DNA of 64,000 nt, taken from positions 52,309-116,308 of the forward strand of contig JAIQFS010000013.1 in NCBI GenBank assembly GCA_020073145.1. Reading direction: 5' to 3'. Shown here one piece after another: positions 8,996 through 20,188 of the stretch; the first letter of the stretch is position 1, and every line of letters starts with the position of its first letter. The position numbers and the translations under genes were made by a program. The DNA is from Terriglobia bacterium (GTDB lineage Bacteria > Acidobacteriota > Terriglobia > Bryobacterales > Bryobacteraceae). The notes below the pieces were generated by a model. It did not search any database, was not told the origin of the DNA, and saw only the letters and a list, made by a program, of their open reading frames with translations.

Positions 8996-9624
8996 TCTTC
9001 CATCCGTTCGCGCAGCGACCGGGCGCTGGCGTTCTGGGGGAGCAGGTCGGAGATGACGGCCAGCGAGTCGGCCCCGGCGCGGAGCAGATCCGGAGCAGTT
9101 TCGCGCGTGATTCCGCCGATCGCCACCAGTGGTTTCTCGATCAGCGGCCGCAGGCGGCGCAGCTCGTCGACGCCCACCGCCGCATCGGGATTGCGCTTGG
9201 ACGCCGTACCGAAGACCGGCCCCAGCGCCACATAATCCACCGGCTCACCGCCGGCCGCGCAGAGCTGCAGCTGGTTGTGGCTGGAAAACCCGAGGAGCGC
9301 CTCGCCGCCGAGCAGCTTGCGGGCGTCACGCGGCCGCAGATCGTCCTGACCCAGATGCAGCCCGGCATCGAGCAGCAGAGCGAAATCGGCCCGGTCGTTG
9401 ATGACCAACTGGGCCCCAGCCTCCCGGCACAACCGCGCCACCTGCGTCGCACACTCGAAGACGTCGCGGCTCCAGTGGCCTTTGTGGCGAATCTGCAGGA
9501 TGCCGGCGCCTCCTTCGAGAAACGCAGCGGCGGCGGTCGCGAGCCCCAAGCCGCGCGCAGCCAGCGTCTCGGTATCGAGGATGGGGTAGACCCGCGGCAA
9601 CGCTGTCATCAGCCGATTGCCCAT
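8965..9624 (-). CDS. thiE: Thiamine-phosphate synthase
   Basis: ThiE couples HMP-pyrophosphate and the thiazole phosphate to form thiamine monophosphate in the cytoplasm. The 219-residue length fits the family. Recognisable elements are the substrate-binding QIRHKG near residue 45, INDRADFALLLDAGLHLGQ (about 75-95), VALGPVFGTASK (about 130) and VAIGGITRE near 165, all parts of the TIM-barrel active site. The start is the ATG at 9624; an internal ATG at 9609 (MTALPRVYPILD) is an alternative giving a more typical N-terminus. No THI-box (TPP riboswitch) is visible in the 63 bp upstream, and no other thi gene is in the window. Confidence 0.9.
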   Translation of the reverse strand: MGNRLMTALPRVYPILDTETLAARGLGLATAAAAFLEGGAGILQIRHKGHWSRDVFECATQVARLCREAGAQLVINDRADFALLLDAGLHLGQDDLRPRDARKLLGGEALLGFSSHNQLQLCAAGGEPVDYVALGPVFGTASKRNPDAAVGVDELRRLRPLIEKPLVAIGGITRETAPDLLRAGADSLAVISDLLPQNASARSLRERMEEWQRIVKTEA

Positions 9625-9687
9625 GATAGCCCATCGACGCCCGAATCCTTCAAGTCTTGGCGAACCGGCGCATGGATGCGGCGCGGC

Positions 9688-10155
9688 TTACGTCGAAGTA
9701 GCCAGCACGTCGGCGGGCTTCGGCATGCCTCGCTGCGCGAAGCGGATGATTCCATCGGGGCCGATCCGATAGACCGTCCGTTTCACGATCAGACCGTTGG
9801 TGTGATACAACGCTCCGACCTTCTGGCCGCGATCGACCAGCAGCGGAAACGGGAAATGAAATTTCTGCCGGAACTTGCCGTGGCTGGCGGGGCTTTGCGG
9901 GTTCACGCCGAAGACCTGGATGCCGCGCTGGCGGGCCAGGTCCCAGTTGTCGCGAAACGCGCACAGTTGCCTGGTGCAGCCCGGCGTGTCGTCGCCCGGG
10001 TAGAACACCAGCACCACACCGTGCCCGCGCAGCGCGGACAGGGTGACGGTGACGCCCGCATCATCGGGCAGCGAGAAATCCGGCGCCGGCGTGCCCACCG
10101 CCAGCGGATCGGAAAACAGCCAGGAGAACATGCGATGCTCGACCCATTCTGCCAC
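9688..10155 (-). CDS. BCP/PrxQ-type peroxiredoxin
   Basis: This thiol peroxidase reduces hydroperoxides, probably with thioredoxin as reductant. The 155-residue product has the AhpC/TSA fold with PDFSLPDDAG, the active-site stretch FYPGDDTPGCTRQLC with peroxidatic Cys 60, and a resolving-type Cys five residues later (Cys 65), the arrangement of PrxQ/BCP proteins. The C-terminal YRIGPDGIIRF strand is also typical. The frame begins at 10155, but an internal Met at 10134 (MFSWLFSD) may be the true start. It lies 63 bp upstream of thiE on the same strand and is divergent from the AIM24 gene with only 26 bp between starts, so both promoters must be compact or overlapping. Confidence 0.92.
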   Translation of the reverse strand: MAEWVEHRMFSWLFSDPLAVGTPAPDFSLPDDAGVTVTLSALRGHGVVLVFYPGDDTPGCTRQLCAFRDNWDLARQRGIQVFGVNPQSPASHGKFRQKFHFPFPLLVDRGQKVGALYHTNGLIVKRTVYRIGPDGIIRFAQRGMPKPADVLATST

Positions 10156-10181
10156 GAACCGTGCGCTAAAATTCTTACCTG

Positions 10182-11033
10182 ATGGCCTTTTGTACGAATT
10201 GCGGAAATCAGCTCACCGAGGGTGCCCGGTTTTGTAACAAGTGCGGACGCCCCTTCACGGGAGCGGCAGACGCTGCCCCCATGTCCGAACCGCTGGATTA
10301 CACCATCCAGGGAGACAACCTGCAAGTGGCGCGCGTGCGCCTCAAGCCCGGCCAGGAAGTGTATGCCGAAGCCGGCAAGATGGTGTACAAAACGGCCAAC
10401 GTGCAGTGGGAAAGCCGCATGAGCGGCGCCACTCTGAGCGAAAAGCTGATGGGCGCTTTGCGCCGCACCGTCACCGGTGAATCGCTGATGTTTACCTATT
10501 TCCGCGCCGATGGCGCGGGCGAAATCGGCTTTGCCGGCAGCTATCCGGGCCGCATTCAGGTGTTCGAGCTGAAGCCCGGCCAGACCATCCTGGCGCAGCG
10601 CGACGCATTTCTGCTGGCCCAGCCGTCGGTGCAGTTTAACGTGGCTTTCGTGAAGCGCCTCGGCGCCGGATTGCTGGGCGGGGAAGGATTCATCCTGGAA
10701 AAATTCACCGGCCCCGGCGCGGTCTTCATTCATGCCGGCGGCGATTTCGTGGAATTCGATCTCGCCTCCGGCCAGACCCTGCAGGTCGATACCGGCTGCA
10801 TCGTGGCCTTCGACGAGTCGGTGGAGTACGATATCCAGTTCGTGGGCGGCATCAAAATGGCCCTCTTCGGCGGCGAAGGACTGTTCCTGGCCACGCTGAC
10901 GGGTCCGGGCCATGTGGTCATCCAGAGCCTGACGCTGGAAAAGTTGCGCCGCGAGCTCTCGCCCATGCGCACCGGCGGCGACGAGCACAACCCGCTCCGC
11001 TCCATCACGGGAATTCTCGGCTCCGAAGACTGA
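10182..11033 (+). CDS. Zinc-ribbon plus AIM24/TIGR00266-family protein
   Basis: The 283-residue protein has an N-terminal zinc ribbon (C4, C7, C18, C21 in CTNCG and CNKCG), a short linker and a TIGR00266/AIM24 beta-barrel domain from about residue 35 to 265. Signature pieces are VRLKPGQEVYAEAGKMVYK, GEIGFAGSYPG, VDTGCIVAFDES and a Gly-rich ALFGGEGLFLATLTGPG. The family is widespread and mostly uncharacterised; the yeast homologue AIM24 is mitochondrial. The added zinc ribbon suggests contact with a protein or nucleic acid. The role is unknown. The short divergent spacing from the peroxiredoxin gene is the only context clue. Confidence 0.85.
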   Translation: MAFCTNCGNQLTEGARFCNKCGRPFTGAADAAPMSEPLDYTIQGDNLQVARVRLKPGQEVYAEAGKMVYKTANVQWESRMSGATLSEKLMGALRRTVTGESLMFTYFRADGAGEIGFAGSYPGRIQVFELKPGQTILAQRDAFLLAQPSVQFNVAFVKRLGAGLLGGEGFILEKFTGPGAVFIHAGGDFVEFDLASGQTLQVDTGCIVAFDESVEYDIQFVGGIKMALFGGEGLFLATLTGPGHVVIQSLTLEKLRRELSPMRTGGDEHNPLRSITGILGSED

Positions 11034-11092
11034 CCGCAAGCGGCTGCCGTTCCGCGCCGGCCCGCAGGTGCGCGCCGGCCCAAAAAGGGGCC

Positions 11093-11121
11093 TTGACATT
11101 TATTTTAGTTTAATCTAAATT
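11093..11121 (+). promoter_or_regulatory. Predicted sigma-70 promoter of the arsR-type gene (leaderless)
   Basis: A perfect -35 box TTGACA (11093-11098) is followed after 17 bp by a plausible -10 box TAAATT (11116-11121). The ATG of the ArsR gene begins at 11128, the seventh base after the -10 box, where transcription would be expected to start. No Shine-Dalgarno sequence fits between, so the mRNA is probably leaderless. Confidence 0.75.
11104..11119. promoter_or_regulatory. Inverted repeat, likely ArsR operator
   Basis: TTTAG-N6-CTAAA forms a 5-bp inverted repeat between and overlapping the promoter elements of the downstream ArsR-type gene. AT-rich palindromes overlapping -10 are typical autoregulatory operators of ArsR repressors. 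Binding here would block RNA polymerase. The assignment is an inference from position and symmetry. Confidence 0.6.
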
Positions 11122-11127
11122 AATGAC

Positions 11128-11493
11128 ATGAGCCCCGAGCCCGCCGTGCTGAGCGCCCTGGCATCGCCCCGCCGGCGCGAGATTCTGCGCCTGGTGTGGC
11201 GCGACGAGCTGTCCGCCGGGGCCATCCACCGCGCCATGCCCGACGTGACTTTCGGCGCAGTCTCGCTGCAGCTTCGGTCCCTGGAACAGGCCGGCCTGGT
11301 GGAATCGCGCAGCGAGAAGCAATTCCGGTTCTACCGCGCGCGCCGCGCGGCCTTGGGCCCGGCGGGGGCGATGCTCGAGCAGATGTGGGACGACGCCCTG
11401 TGGCGTTTGAAACTCACCGCCGAGCTGGAACAGACCCGCCGCGGCCCGCGTCCGCGGCGGCGCCGCGAGCCAAAGAACTTGAAGAGAAAGTGA
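11128..11493 (+). CDS. ArsR-family transcriptional regulator
   Basis: This 121-residue winged-helix repressor has the SPRRREILRLV first helix and the recognition-helix region MPDVTFGAVSLQLRSLEQAGLV (its two halves span about residues 37-58), with the wing at SEKQFRFYRARRAAL. The Cys metal-binding motif of ArsR/SmtB sensors is absent. This is usual for the subgroup encoded beside AHSA1/SRPBCC genes, where the neighbour is the target. The next gene begins 6 bp after the stop and is exactly such a protein, so the pair is a classic autoregulated operon. The C-terminus is Arg/Pro-rich (RRGPRPRRRREP). Confidence 0.92.
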   Translation: MSPEPAVLSALASPRRREILRLVWRDELSAGAIHRAMPDVTFGAVSLQLRSLEQAGLVESRSEKQFRFYRARRAALGPAGAMLEQMWDDALWRLKLTAELEQTRRGPRPRRRREPKNLKRK

Positions 11494-11499
11494 GCATTT

Positions 11500-12267
11500 A
11501 TGACGCCTTTGCCGCACCGCCTCGACCGCACTGTTGTGATTGCCGCCCAACCGGAGACCGTGTTCCGCTTCTTTACCGATTCCGAGCGCTGGGCTTCCTG
11601 GTGGGGCGCCGGCTCCACCATTGATCCCCGGCCCGGCGGACCGGTTCGGATTCTCTATCCGGGCGCCATCGAAGTGCTGGGCGAGGTGGTCGAGATCCTC
11701 AGCCCGGAGCGCCTCGTCTTCACCTACGGATATGCCAGCGGCAAGCCGATCCCGCCGGGCAGCTCCCGCGTCACCATTCGGCTGGAACCCGACGCGGCGG
11801 GGACTCGCCTCCACCTGACCCACGAGTTCACCGAAGAAGCCGTCCGCGACCAGCACGTGCAAGGCTGGAGGTTTCAGCTCTCGCTGTTCGCCAATGTGGT
11901 TGCCAACGAGGTTCATGCCGGGGCTGCGGACCTGATCGACGCATGGTTCCATGTTTGGGCGCAGGCCGATGAGGCACGGCGCGACGAGATCCTAGCCCGC
12001 ATCGCCGCGCCCAGGGTTCGCTTCCGCGACCGGTTCGGCACGCTCGATGGCGCTGCCGACTTGACCGCCCACATCGGGGCCTCCCTTCGGTTCATGCCGG
12101 GCTTCCGCTTGCAGCGTAAGGGGGCCGTTCGCCACTGCCAGGGCACGGCGCTGGCCGATTGGGTCACGCTGACCGACGACGGTAAGGAGCACCATAGCGG
12201 GACGAGTGTATTTACGCTGACCGCCGGCGGGCAAATCGCCGCGGTGACCAGCGTCTCGAATCCATAA
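11500..12267 (+). CDS. AHSA1/SRPBCC domain fused to SnoaL-like domain
   Basis: The 255-residue protein has an N-terminal AHSA1-type SRPBCC domain (about 5-145) with ETVFRFFTDSERWASWWG and TRLHLTHEFTEEAVRDQH. A C-terminal region (about 146-255) looks like a SnoaL/NTF2-like fold with DAWFHVWAQADEARRDEIL, VRFRDRFGTLDG and HHSGTSVFTLTAGGQI. Both folds form small-molecule cavities, and the pairing in one chain is uncommon. It is translated from the ArsR operon 6 bp downstream of the regulator. The ligand is unknown, but the regulator-SRPBCC pairing suggests response to a hydrophobic compound. Confidence 0.83.
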   Translation: MTPLPHRLDRTVVIAAQPETVFRFFTDSERWASWWGAGSTIDPRPGGPVRILYPGAIEVLGEVVEILSPERLVFTYGYASGKPIPPGSSRVTIRLEPDAAGTRLHLTHEFTEEAVRDQHVQGWRFQLSLFANVVANEVHAGAADLIDAWFHVWAQADEARRDEILARIAAPRVRFRDRFGTLDGAADLTAHIGASLRFMPGFRLQRKGAVRHCQGTALADWVTLTDDGKEHHSGTSVFTLTAGGQIAAVTSVSNP

Positions 12268-12283
12268 CAGACGGAGAATCACC

Positions 12284-12670
12284 ATGACGAGCGTTCGACG
12301 ATACTGCGGCGTTGCCCTGCTCCTGATGGGCCTCACGGCGCAAGCCGCTCCACCGGAAACCGTGGTGGTCACCCTGCACGCGAGACCGGGAGCGGAAGCC
12401 GCATTGGCCCGCGTGCTCGAACGTCACTGGTCGACGGCCCGCTCCCTGAGCCTGGTCCGCGACACGCCGCACCTCACTCTGCGCGGTGTGGAGGATGGTG
12501 ACAAGACCTACTTCGTCGAGATCTTCGCCTGGCGCGACGCTGCCATCCCCGACGCCGCGCCGCCGGCGATTCAAGCCATCTGGGCGGAGATGAACCGCCT
12601 GGTGGAAGCCCGCGGAGGAAAACCCGGGCTCGACTTTTCGGCCGTCTCGGTGTTGCCGGCTTCGCACTGA
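12284..12670 (+). CDS. Exported small protein, dimeric alpha/beta-barrel (ABM-like)
   Basis: This 128-residue product starts with a signal peptide (about 1-21: basic RRY, hydrophobic VALLLMGLTAQAA). The remainder has the pattern of an antibiotic-biosynthesis-monooxygenase-like ferredoxin fold: a strand TVVVTLHARPG, a helix with ALARVLERHW and a strand KTYFVEIFAWRD. The start is supported by GGAG at about 9 bp. It follows the SRPBCC gene by 16 bp and is likely the third gene of that operon. The function is unknown; a heme-degrading or monooxygenase role is only a fold-level guess. Confidence 0.7.
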   Translation: MTSVRRYCGVALLLMGLTAQAAPPETVVVTLHARPGAEAALARVLERHWSTARSLSLVRDTPHLTLRGVEDGDKTYFVEIFAWRDAAIPDAAPPAIQAIWAEMNRLVEARGGKPGLDFSAVSVLPASH

Positions 12671-12675
12671 TCGAA

Positions 12676-13314
12676 TTACTCCAGCTCTTCCAGCGACACC
12701 AGCCCGCGTTTCAATGCCTGCACGATCGCCTGCGCGCGATTCTCCACCTGCAGCTTCGATAGCAGGTTGCCAACGTGGGTTTTCACTGTCTCGTCTCCAA
12801 TCGTCAGCGCATTGGCAATTTCCTTGTTCGAACGCCCCAAGGCCAGGTGCCGCAGCACTTCCACTTCGCGCGGTGTGAGGTCGTCCTGCGGAGACGCCGC
12901 TTGCAGAATCTGCCGGCCGACCGATGGGTCGATGTAAGTCTTCCCGCGCGCCACCGCCCGCACCGCGGCCAGCAGAATCTCCGGCTCCGCGTCCTTCCGC
13001 ACGTAGCCTGCCGCGCCCGCGCGCAGCACGCCCATCATGCGCGCTTCGTCCACCGACGCCGTCAGCGCCACTACCTTCACGCCCGGCGCGCGTTCCAGAA
13101 TCCGCCGCGTGGTCTCGATGCCGTCGATTCCACCCGGCAGCAGCAGGTCCTGCAAGACCACCTGCGGCTTCCACTCGTGGAGGTGTTCGAGCACCTCTTC
13201 GCCGCTCGCCGCGATCCCCACCACCCGCAGGTCCGGAAACGATTCCAGATACGCCTTCAGGCTGCGCGTCACCAGCCGGTGATCGTCCACCAGCACTACT
13301 GCAATCGCATTCAT
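12676..13314 (-). CDS. NarL/FixJ-family response regulator
   Basis: The 212-residue protein has a receiver domain (about 1-125; acidic DD at 10-11, phosphoacceptor D56 in LQDLLLPGGIDG, conserved T and K at ALTAS and YVRKDAE) and a C-terminal LuxR-type HTH (about 148-208: LTPREVEVLRHLALG, SNKEIANAL, ETVKTHVGNLLSKL). It should activate transcription when phosphorylated by the adjacent kinase. The start is the ATG at 13314, which overlaps the kinase stop by 4 bases (ATGA), so the pair is translationally coupled. The longer upstream frame is not receiver-like. Confidence 0.93.
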   Translation of the reverse strand: MNAIAVVLVDDHRLVTRSLKAYLESFPDLRVVGIAASGEEVLEHLHEWKPQVVLQDLLLPGGIDGIETTRRILERAPGVKVVALTASVDEARMMGVLRAGAAGYVRKDAEPEILLAAVRAVARGKTYIDPSVGRQILQAASPQDDLTPREVEVLRHLALGRSNKEIANALTIGDETVKTHVGNLLSKLQVENRAQAIVQALKRGLVSLEELE

Positions 13315-14582
13315 CGGTCCGCCTGCCTCTGCTTCCGGATGCGGTGCTCGGTGATGAGATAGATCCCCGTGAGGACGGCGAGAATCACCAGGGCGACGGG
13401 GGTTCGCTGCCACTGAACGAAGACAAAGAAGACAACGCCTAAGGCCCAGATCGTGCGGCGATTCCATCCGGAGCGCGTGCCGGCGTCGTATGGCAGAAAG
13501 AACCGGATCGAAGTTCCTTGCCCCGGCTGGCTCGCCAGTTCAAACGTCCCGCCAAATTCTTCCGCGCGGGCGTGCATGTTGGCCGTCCCCATGCCGCGCC
13601 GGCTTTGATTCGGATCGAAGCCGGCTCCATCGTCGCGAATGGCGAGTTCGATCCCTCCCGCCGTTTTGCCCAGTCTTACCGAAACATGGGTTGCGCGAGC
13701 ATGCCGGGCCACGTTCGCTAACGCCTCCTGAGCCACCCGCAGCACAGCCTGCTGCGCGCCCGGCGGCACCACTGTGCTCGCCGGCAGTTCCCCCAATTGA
13801 AACGCCACCTCGGCTCCCGTGCGGAACCCCAGCGTCTCGCACTGCTTCTTCAGCGCCGCCACCAGCCCGGTGTTCTCCAGCGGTTCGGCCCGAAGTTGGT
13901 CGAGCATGACCTCCATCTCGGTCATGACGTCGTGCGCCGACGCCCGCACCTGGTCGAGTGCTTCGCGCGCGCCGCCCGAGTCCCCGTCGAACCGCGCCTG
14001 GGCCGTCGCTGCCGCGGTCTGGATGACAAAAACCTGCTGCTTGATGGAATCGTGCAGTTCCCGCGCCAGCCGGTTGCGCTCTTCCTGCGCCGCCGCTTCC
14101 CGAATCTGTCGTTCGTATTTCGACCGCAGGTTCTCAGCCGGAACACTGGCACGGCCGCCGAACAGACTCGTCAGCTTGCCGGCTGGAAACTCCTGCCCGG
14201 CCGTGTACCACAGAAACAACAGCGACGCGGCGATCGCGACGAGCAACTGCGAAGCCCATTCCGCCGTCCCCTTCCCCCAGATCGTGATCTGCTGCGTCAC
14301 CACCACCGCCGTGACGATGGTGTGCCCCAAGGCGAACCAAAGCAGTCCGCGGCGGCGGGCTGCCGGTTCTTCGAGCCCAGCGAACCCGAGCGCGCAGCAC
14401 GCCGCGCCCATCAGAATCGACCCGAACACCCGGATCAGCGCATATCGGCCCAACTCCCGGGGGCCGCGCAGCAATAGATCTCCCCATCCGAACAGCGCCA
14501 GTCCGCCGAGACCGGCCAGCGCCCCATAGACCTTGAGGATGATCCGCGTGTCGAGATCGCCCCACTCGTTGCCGTTATCCAT
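13311..14582 (-). CDS. NarL-partner sensor histidine kinase (HisKA_3) with extra C-terminal membrane pair
   Basis: This 423-residue kinase begins with a membrane domain of four or more hydrophobic segments (about 15-130). A linker and the HisKA_3 dimerisation helix follow, with EERNRLARELHDSI and phosphoacceptor His 177. A HATPase_c domain (about 265-365) has QEALANVARHA, RDDGAGFD and GRG-like GMGTANM. Unusually, two further hydrophobic segments come after the ATPase domain (about 375-415: IWALGVVFFVFVQW and VALVILAVLTGIYLI). The start chosen (ATG 14582) gives MDNGNEWGDLDTR. It is translationally coupled to the response regulator through a 4-bp overlap. Its own start lies 97 bp from the divergent SMP-30 gene. 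Confidence 0.9.
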   Translation of the reverse strand: MDNGNEWGDLDTRIILKVYGALAGLGGLALFGWGDLLLRGPRELGRYALIRVFGSILMGAACCALGFAGLEEPAARRRGLLWFALGHTIVTAVVVTQQITIWGKGTAEWASQLLVAIAASLLFLWYTAGQEFPAGKLTSLFGGRASVPAENLRSKYERQIREAAAQEERNRLARELHDSIKQQVFVIQTAAATAQARFDGDSGGAREALDQVRASAHDVMTEMEVMLDQLRAEPLENTGLVAALKKQCETLGFRTGAEVAFQLGELPASTVVPPGAQQAVLRVAQEALANVARHARATHVSVRLGKTAGGIELAIRDDGAGFDPNQSRRGMGTANMHARAEEFGGTFELASQPGQGTSIRFFLPYDAGTRSGWNRRTIWALGVVFFVFVQWQRTPVALVILAVLTGIYLITEHRIRKQRQADR

Positions 14583-14679
14583 GTCCTGAGTGTAAGGCGG
14601 TTCCCGAAACGGCACATCCCTCCGAGGCCGCATTCGGCGTCCCCCGTCCGGGGGATGGTTTGCGATATACCTAACACGT

Positions 14680-15753
<1,074 letters not shown>

Positions 15754-15756
15754 CGG

Positions 15757-16725
15757 TTATGCCCGGGCGCCCACCAGCCCGCCGATTTTTTGCGACAGCG
15801 AAAACAGCGCTGAAATCGGCACCAGCCCGCCCAACTGGTAACGTCCGATGCTGGCCAGCCCCGACGAGGCCATGCACCCGCACTCGCTGCAGACCGGCCG
15901 TCCGCCGAATTGACAGGGCGTGACCCGCGTTTGAAGGTCGGCCGACACGCACACCGTGCTCTGGGCGAAGATGCACTCCTCCGGCGCTTGCGGAGGCTGC
16001 AAATAGCCTTCCAGCACCGCGCGCGGCATGTCCACCTTGGGAAATTCCGCTGCCACCGCCCCGAGCTGGGCGACAGCCCGCCGCCGGTCCGCCGCTGTCA
16101 GGCGTTCTTCGCAGCGCTCCTCTTTCTGCGGCGTGAACAGGCTGAACCAGATCTTGCGCGCCTCAGTCCGCCCCGACCAGAACTCCGCGAACTCGTGGAG
16201 GTAGCCGTCGCGGCGCAGCATCGGCGCCGTGATGGTGCAGTGCACAATCACACGGTGACCCTCGATGTGCTTGAGGATCCGGTCGTAGGTGGCCGGCTTG
16301 CGTCGCTGGTCGTGCTCTTCCGGCAAGCCGTCCACGGAGACCGCCAGGTGCAGCGACGGCAGGGAAGCCCAGTGCATTGGAATCGGCCGCACCGCGCTAG
16401 TCACCAGCTGGACTTCCACCTTCATGGCGTCCAGCTTTGGCAGCAAGAGGTCGAGTTCGCGCCAGCGCACCAGCGGTTCGCCGCCAACGATCGACACGTG
16501 AAGCGGCCGGTACCGCCGCACAATCGCCAGCACCCCCTCCACCAGGTCCTTCCCCTTTCGATCCGTCAGTTGGACCAGCGTGGTTTCGCGGCCCAGGTGC
16601 TCCGCTCCATACGCGTAACATCCCGGACACGTCAGGGGGCATTCCTTCGTGATCTCGATGGAGAGCAGAGGCCGGTAGCCGCGAAGGATTCGCCCCCACG
16701 CTGGCAAAACGTCCGACTTTTTCAT
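15757..16725 (-). CDS. Radical SAM protein with C-terminal Cys cluster (SPASM/Twitch-like)
   Basis: This 322-residue radical SAM enzyme has the CX3CX2C motif at C29, C33 and C36 (KECPLTCPGCYAYG), the glycine-rich SAM-binding VGGEPL at about 81-86 and a strand LHLAVSVDGLPEEHD. The C-terminal 60 residues contain at least six cysteines (EECIFAQSTVC, TPCQFGG, VCSECGC), suggesting one auxiliary Fe-S cluster as in SPASM/Twitch proteins. Such enzymes modify peptides or proteins or act in cofactor synthesis. No precursor peptide is seen nearby, so the substrate is unknown. AGGCAAG precedes the ATG. It lies 90 bp downstream of leuS on the same strand. Confidence 0.85.
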   Translation of the reverse strand: MKKSDVLPAWGRILRGYRPLLSIEITKECPLTCPGCYAYGAEHLGRETTLVQLTDRKGKDLVEGVLAIVRRYRPLHVSIVGGEPLVRWRELDLLLPKLDAMKVEVQLVTSAVRPIPMHWASLPSLHLAVSVDGLPEEHDQRRKPATYDRILKHIEGHRVIVHCTITAPMLRRDGYLHEFAEFWSGRTEARKIWFSLFTPQKEERCEERLTAADRRRAVAQLGAVAAEFPKVDMPRAVLEGYLQPPQAPEECIFAQSTVCVSADLQTRVTPCQFGGRPVCSECGCMASSGLASIGRYQLGGLVPISALFSLSQKIGGLVGARA

Positions 16726-16815
16726 CTTGCCTGTTCAGACGCGATGGGAAAGGCCAGGTTGCAGATCTATCGATACACGGTCAGAACATTGTGCGGAACA
16801 CCACAGATCCCGCCT

Positions 16816-19254
<2,439 letters not shown>

Positions 19255-19279
19255 ATCGCTGGAATTGAGGGCTGAACTC

Positions 19280-20131
19280 CTATCCTAGCGCGAGCGATTT
19301 CAGAGTGTCGAGATTGCGCCCGTCGTCGCCCGGCTCGTCGACGGGCGTTTCGAGGATGAACGGCTTACGCCGCAGCTTGGGGTGGCGGAGGATCCTCCGG
19401 AAGCCTTCCGTCCCGATGTGGCCGGCCCCGATACTGGCATGGCGATCGAGGCGCGAGCCCAGGGCGCCCTTGGAATCGTTGGCATGAATCAGCCGGATAT
19501 GGGACAACCCCAAGGTGGATTCGGCATGGCGCAGCGTGGCCCGCAGACCCGCCGCTGTCGCGATATCGAACCCCGCCGCCAGCAGGTGGCAGGTATCCAG
19601 GCAATATCCGATCGAGAGACCGGCCTGCTGGCTGGCCAGGTCGCGAATGACACGCAATTCCTCAAAACGGCTGCCCAGGTGGAATCCGGCGCCGGCCGTG
19701 TTCTCCAGCAAGACCATCACGCCCCGGCCGCGGAAGCCGCGAGTGGCCTCTTCCAGGCCCTCCACCAGCGCGGCGATGCCCCCTTCCACCGTGCCACCCC
19801 GGTAGCTGCCGGGATGCAGAACCAGGTACTCGGCTCCAATCGCCGTGGCGCGCTCCAGTTCCCCGCGAAAGGCATCGACGGACCGGCGCCGGATCACGGG
19901 ATCGCGCGAAGCCAGGTTGATCAGATAGTTGACGTGAATCGCCAGCGGGTCTAAGTCGAACCGCTCGCGCGCCGCGCGCAATAGGCGGATAGCTGCGCGT
20001 TGGGGAGGAAGCGCCCGCCACATCCGGGGACTGGCGGAAAAGATCTGGAAGGTATTGGCCCCGAGTTCCGCGGCCTTCAGCGCCGCCTGCTCAAGAGATC
20101 CCGCCGTGGAAGTGTGGATGCCCAGCCGCAG
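19280..20131 (-). CDS. nfo: AP endonuclease family 2 (endonuclease IV-like), start uncertain
   Basis: Endonuclease IV nicks DNA 5' of abasic sites in base-excision repair. The product has the TIM-barrel metal-site motifs RLGIHTSTAGS, NTFQIFSASPRMW, YLVLHPGSY, VLLENTAGAG, GYCLDTCHLLAAG, HANDSKGALGSRLDRHA and FILETP, so the domain is intact. The N-terminal homology begins before the first in-frame ATG (20023). In frame, homology reaches a CTG at 20131, just downstream of an out-of-frame ATG at 20139; a stop (TAG) lies at 20141-20143. Either CTG is used as start, giving 283 residues (family-typical), or one base is missing near 20135. A weak SD leaves this open. Confidence 0.85.
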   Translation of the reverse strand: MRLGIHTSTAGSLEQAALKAAELGANTFQIFSASPRMWRALPPQRAAIRLLRAARERFDLDPLAIHVNYLINLASRDPVIRRRSVDAFRGELERATAIGAEYLVLHPGSYRGGTVEGGIAALVEGLEEATRGFRGRGVMVLLENTAGAGFHLGSRFEELRVIRDLASQQAGLSIGYCLDTCHLLAAGFDIATAAGLRATLRHAESTLGLSHIRLIHANDSKGALGSRLDRHASIGAGHIGTEGFRRILRHPKLRRKPFILETPVDEPGDDGRNLDTLKSLALG

Positions 20132-20188
20132 AAGGACATGCTAACACCGTGCCGCAAACCGCTGGCTTCCCGACTTGCGGAGAAACGA

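Noticed and set aside
9625..9687. Possible TPP riboswitch before thiE
   Set aside because: The 63-bp gap is too short and contains no CTGAGA or GCGTAGGGA-like core.
19255..19279. Possible T-box or attenuator before leuS
   Set aside because: Only 25 bp separate it from the upstream gene and no tRNA-binding or leader structure is visible.
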